Made by a program: the position numbers and the translations under genes. A stretch of DNA of 64,000 nt from Roridomyces roridus. Lineage: Eukaryota; Basidiomycota; Agaricomycetes; Agaricales; Mycenaceae. This document shows positions 34,413-42,900 of the stretch, in pieces. Position 1 is the first letter of the stretch. Every line of letters starts with the position of its first letter. The notes beneath the pieces are model-generated. The model was not told the DNA's origin. It was given only the letters and a program-made list of their open reading frames with translations, and ran no database searches. The stretch covers positions 247,657 through 311,656 of the forward strand of contig JARKIF010000053.1 of assembly GCA_029378245.1 (NCBI GenBank), given 5' to 3'.

Positions 34413-36853
34413 TCAACTTCGCTTCTTCAACCCCAGCTCCTCCGCCTTGATCTGAATCGCCTGGAGATGCCAAATTTATCAACCGATCCACCAACCAAAC
34501 ACCGGCACGCACCAAATGTTTGCTGAGAAACCGTGCCTGCACAAATCCGCCCGGTGCGACCCAAAATCCCGGTGCACCAGTCGGCCGGAAGCAGTGCCTG
34601 AGTTCACCTTCTTCGTCTAAACCCCAAATTTCGTTGCCAATGAGGTTCTGAATTTTATCGCCCATGATGGATGTGATGCTCGGCATGATCGGCTTGTAAC
34701 CGGTCCTGCGTAGGTTTGGAAGTTCAGACTGTGAAAAATGGGAAGAGTTTCACACTGAAAACATACGCCAGGACAATCACATCTGCGGAAAGCTTCGATC
34801 CATCGGCGAAGACCAGACCTTCCGGTTCAACTCGAGCGACTTCGACGCCTTGTTTGATCTGGATTGGTGGTTTCAGCGTCGTCCGGGTTGTATTTCCTAG
34901 CAATGACCTTGATTTTCCCCTCAGAGATCAACTTGGCATTACCCATATCGAGCACTAGACGGAATAGATGACTGGTGAGTGCATGTCAAGAACATTCCGA
35001 GTCAAACCGTTACTCACTCGTTCCAGAGGCGAGTCGCTAATTCGAAGCACGTGCCGTCAGCGTGAATATTTTCAAGACACAGACTTACATGGAATAGAAA
35101 TGCAATCGGCGTAACCTCCTCCCCACCGGGCGTGAGCTGCCAAGTCAACTTGAACCCCGCCTTGCGGAGACCATCGAAAAGCTCCCGGTCGTTTTCTTTG
35201 AAGCTCGGTAAGGCCCGACTCGTAAGCTGGATGAGCAGTGCTGGGGAAATCGCATTGTTGACCAAATCCATGTCCTCGACGATGGGTAGTTTGTCACCCG
35301 GCGGAGGGGACTTTTCCATGGTACCGTATGAGAAGACACACGTTGCGCTGCGCTGAACCATCGTCACCTAGAATCAAGTAAGTTTTGTATGGTCCTTAGA
35401 AAACATGGAGCACGAACTTCAGAAGCACCCTTGACGACGAAATCCTCAGAGACGTCGATGCCTGCGTTGCACTGAGACTGTCGTGAGCATCCGAGTCGGC
35501 GAATACTATATATCTGTTGACTTGCCGCGCCCACAACAACAACACGCTTCCCTTTGAACGGCGCCGCGCCCTTATGTTGGTCCGAATGGTACATCTTCCC
35601 CTTGAACGTATTCATCCCAGGCCACGATGGGACTTTTGGCGCTCCCATTCCTGTCGCGAACACGATGTGCTTGGGGTTCAAACGAACCCGATTTCCCGCG
35701 CGGTCGACTTCGACGTTCCAGCGCCCGCTGAGCTCGTCGTAGGTGGGAGTGGGGAGAACGGCGCTCGAGAGCCAGACATTGATCTCTTGTCCGACGGCGT
35801 AGGCTTCCAAAAAGTCTGCGATCTTGTCTCTCGGAAGGAATTGAGGATAGGTTTTTCTGGGGGGTGTCAGTGCTTCTGTGAGAGTTTACGGTTACATGGA
35901 AACTTACGGCCATGGCTGGTACAGCACTACCATAATAATGAGGTTGTACATTCAAGGATTGAGTGAAAAGCATACTGACCGGACATTGGATGGGCTTTCA
36001 AATGAAGCGACAGGCCGGGATACCTCGTGAATAGTTCAGTTGGACCCTAGATGCAAAGTCCTCAACACAACTCACCGGTTCCTCCATACATCGCCAACTC
36101 GGGCGGTCTTTTCAACAACCAGCGCTCGAATTCCCATCCTGCAGAACCTCGCCGCACACATGAGCCCGGACTGTCCGGCTCCGACTGCATATGAAATCAT
36201 CAGCGAAGATACAACCGGGATTCAATGTATGGGGCTCACCAATGAGGACGGTGGGGTCACTCTCGATCTCGGCCATTTTGCGTGCGTGCTCTTCTTCCCA
36301 AGTAGTACCACCAAAGTATCCTTCGATGCCCTCTTGGGGCTCCTCGTGGCCATCGAGATCCTGGATATTGGTCAAGACCGTGAATGCCTTCCACTGCCCT
36401 CCCTCTCCATCCGGAAACAACTGAACGAACCCGCGCCCAGTGGCGGGCGGCGAGGTGATAGCGAAGGTGAAGGCTGCCGAAACGCCTAGGAGCTGAGGAT
36501 GTCCGGGAACGGGGAATTTGGCGGGCAAAATAGATTTGTCGAGTTCAAAGTTATGCAGCTGTGCGTGCTCGAAGCGGGATTTACCGCCAGACTCCGAGGA
36601 CACGGATAAGAATCGGACAATCTGGTCGCGGCCGGCAACACTTTTGAAGTCCCAGGAGAAGCACATAAGGTCTGGCATGTTTGCTTTGGTTATCATGGTG
36701 TAGAGATCCGAATAAATGTGGCGTACCGCGCAGCCATCCAGTCGGAATAAACTGGCTTGCAAACGTCTCTACGTCTGAGGCGCTGCTGAGAGCCGTGAGC
36801 CACTTTGTCGCAACTTGTGTTGCTTCATTGGAGTTAGTGGGTTCAGAGGTCAT
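34413..36853 (-). CDS. FAD/NAD(P)-dependent flavin monooxygenase
   Basis: Flavoprotein monooxygenase of the FMO/Baeyer-Villiger-like group. An N-terminal extension (MTSEPTNSNEATQ and onward, with an NTF2-like character around WDFKSVAGRDQIVRFL) precedes the FAD Rossmann motif VGAGQSGLMCAARFCRMG (about 36185-36130). The fingerprint-type segment FKGKMYHSDQHKG lies near 35590, and the second nucleotide site VVVVGACNAGID is recovered only if a GC-AG intron (35472-35525) is removed. Downstream exons include SPPPGDKLPIVEDMD, a region around 34870-34720 (VFADGSKLSADV), TGYKP, and WVAPGGFVQARFLSKHL. The last exon ends IQIKAEELGLKKRS. A TATA-like TATTTAAATAA lies about 55 bp upstream of the ATG. Complete, roughly 600 aa. 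Probably acts with the neighbouring P450 and transferases. Confidence 0.9.
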
Positions 36854-37041
36854 GCTTTGAGAGAGTAAGGGAAGAGAAGAGAAGAGACGTGGGATGTCTC
36901 CTGGGTTTATTTAAATAGCCTGGCGTATCGCGTTATCCCCCGCGTATTACGTGCATGAACGGTTGAGTTTCCGCCGAATGGAAGGCGGGCTGCCGGGTCC
37001 CTGTAACAGAATGGATGTCAGTGTGAGCGCTGTTCTATTTC
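36854..37041. promoter_or_regulatory. Monooxygenase promoter and LINE 5' junction
   Basis: Contains the TATA-like box of the monooxygenase (about 36906-36916, minus). An in-frame TGA at 37024-37026 precedes the RNase H frame, so the retroelement fragment does not continue further upstream as coding. Confidence 0.5.
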
Positions 37042-38628
37042 ATGCATGCCTCGAGGTGGGGTAAAATTGAATGGGTAGCCGACAGGAGAATGTTCACGAC
37101 ACCAGATAGAGTTGTGAAATGCCTACAACAAAAGCACGGCGTAAGACTGGTCAGAGAAACAGAGATAATAGCGAAGAAGATCTCTACCCCTGGACATGGG
37201 CGAACGGCAGGCTGCAGGTGTCCATCATGCCGAACGACGAGGACACTGACAGGGTGTGAACACCCCGCCGATTGCTACAAAAAGGCTCGTGATATGCTCA
37301 ACTCGTTGGATCCTAAATGGGACCCTAGGGGGAGTCAGCCGGAGGACTATGAGGAAATCATCGAATCGGACCCACCTGAGGAAGATGGAACAGCGCAATT
37401 CGACATACGGGTGACTACGCGAGGCACACTGGCAGATGTATTCAGAATATTCACGGGTGGACACACAAATGCAGCACGTACCGCTCCCATAGTTGGTTTC
37501 ATCCCACCCGAACGAAGGGCACCGCCGGTAACAGTGTACACGGACGGGTCTGCAATCCACAACAACACGGCGAGCGTCACCGCAGGCGCCGGAATATACT
37601 TCGGACCAGACGACCCGAGGAACAAGGCCGTGAGGGTCCCCCAAATTTTGGGACCGTCTAATCAGGTCGGAGAGGTACTGGCGATTAAAGAAGCCGTGGA
37701 AACGGCACCACTGAATGCTCCCCTGAAGATAATCAGTGACTCGAAATACGCGATTGAAGGATTCACCAAGAACGCCAAGAAGTGGCAAGACGATGGTTTC
37801 CAGACGATGGAGAACGGAGACCTCTTCGAGTTAACCACGGCAAAGATCAGGGAACGACAAGCACCGACGTACTTCAAATGGGTGAAAGGCCACTCAGGCG
37901 ACCCTGGTAATGAGGGAGCAGATGCTCTGGCTGGAGAAGGCAGCCGCAAACCCGTAGAGGACGCAATCAACGATGAGGCCCGTATGGCACTCATCCTGCC
38001 GGGTGCCAAATTGGCGACGCTGACGCAGTCGAAGGCCTATAGAATGATAAGAAAGCAGAAAATGGAAAAACCCTCGTACCGTGAGCTGCTAGACCGTAGC
38101 ACCACCAGAGAGAACATGAATAGAGCAAAAGCGGCGGCCAAAGATCGGAAAGGCAACCCTCCGCCGGCGAGGAAGATATGGCGCTCGACGTTCGACAAGG
38201 ACATTTCCCGGAGTATCCGCTTCTTCATGTGGATGCTGTTACACGACGGTTATAAAGTTGGCCGATACTGGGACCATGTCCCGATGTTTACAGCGAGGGG
38301 ATGGTGTGCGCACTGCGGAACGCACGAGTCGATGAAGCACATCCTGACGGAGTGCACGGAACCAGGCCAGAAGGAAGTCTGGGATTTAGCGTCAAAAATG
38401 TGGAGGCTGAAGTCGGGCAATGACTTGCGACCCACCCTTGACCAGATAATGGCTGGGGGGATTCTTGACCTCGGGGACCCCGGTACCTCGCGCCTACACA
38501 AGATATTAATCACAGAGTCTTCACATTTAATCTGGCGGATACGGAATGAACGAATAATACAGCAGAAAGGAGCACTCCCTGCTGTGGCAATCAAAAATCG
38601 TTGGCTGAAGACGATTAACTTGGCATGA
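37042..38628 (+). CDS. RNase H / zinc-knuckle C-terminal module of a non-LTR retrotransposon
   Basis: A 528-aa uninterrupted frame. Residues about 170-300 form an RNase HI domain with the acidic residues visible in YTDGSA, EVLAIKEA, SDSKYAIEG and GNEGADALAGE, plus KWVKGHSG. Upstream is a Cys-rich segment (CRCPSCRTTRTLTGC). Downstream is the usual post-RNase H region with a zf-RVT-like pattern, WCAHCGTHESMKHILTEC, and RFFMWMLLHDGYKVG. This arrangement is that of the 3' end of Tad/I-type fungal LINEs; reverse transcriptase is absent. No stop or frameshift is seen, so either the insertion is recent or the module is retained. No introns, unlike all neighbours. Confidence 0.88.
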   Translation: MHASRWGKIEWVADRRMFTTPDRVVKCLQQKHGVRLVRETEIIAKKISTPGHGRTAGCRCPSCRTTRTLTGCEHPADCYKKARDMLNSLDPKWDPRGSQPEDYEEIIESDPPEEDGTAQFDIRVTTRGTLADVFRIFTGGHTNAARTAPIVGFIPPERRAPPVTVYTDGSAIHNNTASVTAGAGIYFGPDDPRNKAVRVPQILGPSNQVGEVLAIKEAVETAPLNAPLKIISDSKYAIEGFTKNAKKWQDDGFQTMENGDLFELTTAKIRERQAPTYFKWVKGHSGDPGNEGADALAGEGSRKPVEDAINDEARMALILPGAKLATLTQSKAYRMIRKQKMEKPSYRELLDRSTTRENMNRAKAAAKDRKGNPPPARKIWRSTFDKDISRSIRFFMWMLLHDGYKVGRYWDHVPMFTARGWCAHCGTHESMKHILTECTEPGQKEVWDLASKMWRLKSGNDLRPTLDQIMAGGILDLGDPGTSRLHKILITESSHLIWRIRNERIIQQKGALPAVAIKNRWLKTINLA

Positions 38629-38915
38629 TGCCGTGTCCGGCAGAACTCGTACTTATTTTTATGACGAGGTTCAGACGAGACAGCGCAGAATTTGATTTCA
38701 GCCTGAGTGGAAGGCTGCCGTATTGTGGAGGCAGTCAACACTAGAGAGTCGGCCAGACAGAACCAAGAGAAGCCCAAGAATGACAGAACAATAGTGTGGT
38801 CATTCAAGAGGAGCCACTATGGAAGTACATGGTGGTCAAGACCAAGAAGAGAAGATATCTATCAGTAAGGTAAATGGTCACAATCAATGTGTAACATATA
38901 TGGAATAGTGATGTA

Positions 38916-38968
38916 AATAAGATAAGATAAGTAAATGGGAATATAAGATAAGATCAGATAAGATCAGG
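38916..38968. repeat. GATAA/AAGATCA simple repeat tail
   Basis: Repeated GATAA, ATAAGATAAG and AGATCAGAT units directly downstream of the LINE coding module. Confidence 0.8.
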
Positions 38969-39018
38969 AACATCCAGTATGATCAGACTAGATGTCTTGT
39001 AAGTAGTAAGTGCCAGAC

Positions 39019-39381
39019 TTACACTGAGTACATGTACAGTGGAGCTCTAACCATTTTGATTTTACTTGCAGGATGGTAATTTTCCCCAGGAAACACTCCA
39101 AATGATGTGAGGGCTTCGGGGAAAATATCATGCCAGAGCTTGGTCCGAGCTGCAGAACGGCAGAAATTTTCAGGAGCGGAGAAACGCGCTTGAGGACTCC
39201 CGGGATAACACTTGATGAGCATCCCAGACAATTCATTTGATGAGCTTTGAGCATCCCTGGCCGAAGAGGAAATGAAATGTAGGGGCTGAAGAGAAATAGT
39301 AGGCAGCAGCAGGGAGGAGTGGAAGGAGGACGGTGGCTCAACAGTGCTCCCAGAGTCTATATCTGCCCATGCCGGTGACAC
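39019..39381 (-). other. Unrecognised open frame, possible gene fragment
   Basis: A 120-codon frame without an ATG at its start contains a globular stretch (SGMLIKCYPGSPQARFSAPE, then AARTKLWHDIFPEALTSFG). It looks protein-like but has no start and no exon partner I can find. It could be a remnant of a mobile element or gene. 39400-40140 otherwise shows no gene. Confidence 0.25.
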
Positions 39382-39634
39382 CCCATCTTTTGGCCATCCG
39401 TGCTCTGCAGCTCAGCTGTGGTCTGTCAAAAAAGCCATAGAAGTGCCAATTTTAACCAAATGCTGTAGATATTAATTAATACCCGGATGAGGAAGCCCAC
39501 TACAGCAGGAGAGATGAGAGGAAGGAGGAGATACAACTTTGGGGATTGCACAAACGAAAGACCAAAGAATCGAGAACTTGTTGAGAGCCATATCGTCAAA
39601 GAACGGATAATTGACAAGGCGTAACAGTGTGACA

Positions 39635-39663
39635 TGTCACGGTCGGGCAACCCGACCGTGACA
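39635..39663. repeat. Perfect 13-bp hairpin
   Basis: Inverted repeat with arms TGTCACGGTCGGG and CCCGACCGTGACA around a 3-nt CAA loop. Further short inverted similarities (CAGTGTGACA and TGTCACACTG-like) flank it. Possibly the core of a small decayed transposon. Confidence 0.75.
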
Positions 39664-40149
39664 TTTGACGCGTGATGAACGCGTGACACACTGGAACAAA
39701 TTTGTACAAAGATCGACTCACATGACAGAACAAATATATGCAAAGACACCGATCATACCTTACATGATCGGGAGCCGCTCTCAATTGATGGGGTGCAGGA
39801 TTTGAAAGAACCGATTACTCATTCCATTTCGCACATTGTTTCACAATGCACTCATTACATAAGTACTCGTAACAACAGACTGGCCATAGACTGTGCCATG
39901 ACGGATACCCTCAAGTATGGGAAGAAAGCGCTGAAGGAGAGCCTTGTGAGAAGGACCTGGTCGAAGGTCTTGAAAGACGAGCGAACGTTGGGCCGAAAAT
40001 GGCCGAGAATAGGCGGGGTTTTAGTGGGTGTCGGCTGAAGCAAGCAATGACGGCGGAACGGAAGATGACTTTCATCATCCGGGCCGCCTGAGCTTGTTGC
40101 TGCCGAAGTCCCACATACCACACTAGAGGTGTGGATGTACAGCAACATT

Positions 40150-40375
40150 TCCTCGCGAGGATGTATATTAATGTAATTCTACTCGGCCTGGTTTGAATCC
40201 CAGAGCCACATTTAAGCGGGAAGGAGGTGACCGACTATGTCGGCCCGGAAACCCGACAAGGCTGCCTGTGGGCCGAGTCTGGGAGTACGGGGTGGGAAAC
40301 GGCAAAGCGACCGCGTTCCCTCTTGCCGATCTCTACTAACGCTCCTCAAAAGAAAAAAAAAAAAAAAAAAAAAAA
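40150..40375 (+). repeat. SINE-like retroposon with poly(A) tail
   Basis: A B-box-like GGTTTGAATCCC at about 40188-40199 (tRNA T-arm type) is followed by a non-coding body and a 23-nt A run (40353-40375). Start and target duplication are not resolved. Confidence 0.5.
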
Positions 40376-40437
40376 TTGAATGGGTAAGAATCCCAACTCC
40401 CACATCACGGAGAAGAGTATTCACTTCAAGGACGAAA

Positions 40438-40510
40438 CGGAGGATTTGAACCTCCTTGGGTTCCGTCTATAATTCCCGTGGTTAAAAACCATTTCTATAT
40501 GCTCGCAAGC
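40438..40510 (-). repeat. tRNA-like fragment
   Basis: On the minus strand GGAGGTTCAAATCCTCC forms a perfect T-arm (5-bp stem, 7-nt loop). No matching acceptor 5' strand or D-arm is visible, so this is a tRNA-derived fragment rather than a tRNA gene. Confidence 0.4.
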
Positions 40511-40926
40511 CAGGGGAAGTATTGACACGTTTCTGAGGCCTCTTTATCGACATACCTTTGCCTTAAAGCGCCGTCGGCGGAGGAGACGTAGCGAAGCGGA
40601 TTCCGGGTGTTTCCGAGTGGAGACCGCCCGCCTCCGCTACCACGCAGTGTACGGCGGAGGCCGAAGAAACGCATTTGCAGGAAGCGCCTTCCCCGCTGGG
40701 CTACGACGAAATTCGAATATGAGGCCCGCGCGCATGCTTGTCCCATGGGGCACCGAATCCGCGGGGCTTCTGCACAGTTAATCCTGCAATGACGCACGGC
40801 ACCGCAGTATATTGGTCCGATTTGGTGACACTTGAGGTGCAAGCTCCAGTTGGGTGCATAGATGGTCGGAAATTAAAGGAAAGCAGAAGCCAGTTGCCAC
40901 GCGGTGCGAAACTGGGGAGACAAGAG

Positions 40927-41670
40927 CACCTGCCTTTAAGGGCCATTGCTAGTGCATGGCAGTCCGAGTCTAGTTTGAGTCTAGTGGCCTTGACAATTGC
41001 TTTAGAATTCCAAGTGCAACCATGTAGGCTGCTTCGGCGACGGTGGACGAGGCGCGACAACTTACGAGACGACGTGGGCGATATGGCAATGTTGAGGAGT
41101 CACAAAGGAGTCAGGACGATGGGTGAACAAAATTGTATTGACACGAGAAATGCACGAATTTGTCAATTCAATCGTACGCACAAAGAGATGAGGGGTGTCC
41201 ATCATCGTCCAAGGAGCCTTATAAGTGATCCAAAGACCCTTAGACCAAGGCATTGAGAGAGATGCGAGAGGCCAGCTCACGCCGCACGGGCGGCACGGCA
41301 CACAGTGGATGTCCGATGTCAAGAAAATGCCAGGAAATTCATCTATACGTTGAGGAAATATTCTGGCTGATAAGACAGAGTCAGAGCAGGCTAGTGTTGG
41401 GGCCAGTGAAAAAATGGGTGTCGAGCAGTGGTCGGTGCAGAGCAAGCCTGCATGCCGAGCTGTCAACGGAACGGGGATCCGCTCCGAGCTGTCAAGCATC
41501 TTCGGTGGAGATCGTAACCTATCGTAACTCGTTCGCCGGCGGAGCCCGGGGTGTAGTAAGAGGAAGTGACTCAGGCTCAAAGACGTCATCGATCAAAATT
41601 TGGACCCCTACTTTGGCGGGAAACGGGCCGATAAGACCGAGCTTAAAAATAATTTTTTAAGACTCGGAAC
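40927..41670 (+). repeat. Dispersed repeat, copy 2, with terminal hairpin
   Basis: Second copy of the 32231-32800 repeat in the same orientation, with the same ordered blocks and the same terminal hairpin (41637-41667). About 170 bp longer in its central part. No coding capacity. Confidence 0.7.
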
Positions 41671-41799
41671 TGAGAAGTGAGGGAGGCAAAAAAGGGTGCG
41701 AAAGGACAGAAAGACTGCGGCGACTGCATGTACCAGCCGGGACCCTGGACTCGGGTCTGGCTACCTTAGTCTGGCCACGCATGTGCTCATAGTACGGGA

Positions 41800-41930
41800 T
41801 CGGAAGGGAAAGAAACGACGCAGAAGCGGCCTACCTGTGACGTGAAGTCTGCTTGTAATGCAGGATATCCTCGTTCGATCCGAGGCTGGGTCCTCAAGAG
41901 TTTCTCTTTTGCAGTCCAGTTGAAATCTAA
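41800..41930 (+). repeat. tRNA-derived SINE-like unit, family 2
   Basis: Contains ACGACGCAGAAGCGG, then TGCAGGATATCCTCGTTCGATCCGAGG (T-arm/B-box type, written here only as far as the match needs: CCTCGTTCGATCCGAGG is the arm) and GGCTGGGTCC, followed by a T-rich stretch. The same ordered blocks recur at 42030-42140, 42251-42900 and in the palindrome arms. Confidence 0.6.
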
Positions 41931-42029
41931 ACATCACACAAAACATCATGTCCAATAAGTACTGCAACACCCATGAATGCATAAGCATAAATTTGGCCGA
42001 GTTTGCCTCCCTCGCACTGACTGGTTTTT

Positions 42030-42140
42030 TTCTGGCTTTTATAATAAATCACCTGAACCGGTTGGCAGAGACTGATACGCTATAGTCCTGTCGTGATGCA
42101 GGATTCCCTCGTTCGATTCGGGACTGAATCATGTGACTTG
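42030..42140 (+). repeat. tRNA-derived SINE-like unit, family 2 (second copy)
   Basis: AATCACCTGAACCGG, GGCAGAGACTGATACGC and TATAGTCC are followed by TGCAGGATTCCCTCG and a T-arm-type TTCGATTCGGG. The first blocks match the start of the unit in the palindrome arms (52814 onward), but the middle of that unit is missing. Confidence 0.55.
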
Positions 42141-42250
42141 ACAGTGGTGAATCTTTTTTACGCTCCACGGTTCGAATACTACAGCATTGGTATTAGGTTA
42201 GCCGACCTTTAAGAGTCCAGCGATGCCATAAGGTTCAGAGGCTGTTCAGA

Positions 42251-42900
42251 TCTCAGAGGGCAACAAATTGGCAATGAGCGACCCAGAAGCGGGCTGCCGG
42301 GCGCGACTAGTGTGGTGGGCAGAATGATTTTGGGACAATTCTGCCGGGCAGAATGGCAGAACGGCAGGCAGAACGCCGGCAGAATGCGGCAGAACTGGCT
42401 GATCAATCCATCAAAGTTGGGATCAATTGTAGCTGTTTGCCTTCTAAATTGCTTCCAAGGAATCCATCGAGGCTTTAATGGCTCCGATGACCCTCGAAGG
42501 CCCACCAGCAGGGTGGGGTTTGTCTTTCTGCACCGAAAGGCCGCTTCACGGCGTAATGGTTTCATCTCCGGCGATCACGGACCCCATGTAGCCGATACAC
42601 TAGAGGCACAATGGGAATTTCTGCCAGTTGGCCGCTGACGTCTTCCGCTGATTTGGGCAAACAATGAGATTTTGTATTGGCGGTACGAACCACTGTCGCA
42701 AATGCTTGTCTTTGACGCCGGCTGCAGCCCGGCCCGGCTCGCTTTCTGCCAGATTCTGCCAGACCCTCTCTGATACTGCCGTTCTGCCAGCCATTCTGCC
42801 ATGCCGCTCGGCAGTACGGCACTATTCTGCCAACCACACTAGGCGCGACTCGCAAGCATCTGCTCGCTCGATTCGAGGCTGGGTTCTTCGATATCGTGGA
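42251..42900 (+). repeat. Family 2 SINE-like unit split by a MITE
   Basis: Left part (GAGCGACCCAGAAGCGG, up to 42307) and right part (GCTCGATTCGAGGCTGGG, from 42842) together follow the order of the family 2 unit. The MITE 42308-42841 lies between them with an 8-bp target duplication. Confidence 0.55.
42308..42841. mobile_element. hAT-like MITE, 534 bp (TAGTGTGGT ends)
   Basis: Terminal inverted repeats of 18 bp: left TAGTGTGGTGGGCAGAAT, right end (inverted) TAGTGTGGTTGGCAGAAT, one mismatch. Flanked by an 8-bp direct duplication GGCGCGAC (42300-42307 and 42842-42849), the size made by hAT transposases. Both ends carry arrays of a short motif in opposite orientation (GGCAGAA on the left, TTCTGCC on the right), as expected for subterminal transposase-binding repeats. 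No coding capacity. Confidence 0.88.

Larger units (their letters stand above)
37042..38968 (+). mobile_element. 5'-truncated LINE-like element
   Basis: Span from the RNase H frame to a simple-repeat 3' tail (GATAA-type, 38916-38968), a common end for Tad/I-like LINEs. The 5' boundary is uncertain and I did not find a clear target duplication. Confidence 0.6.
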
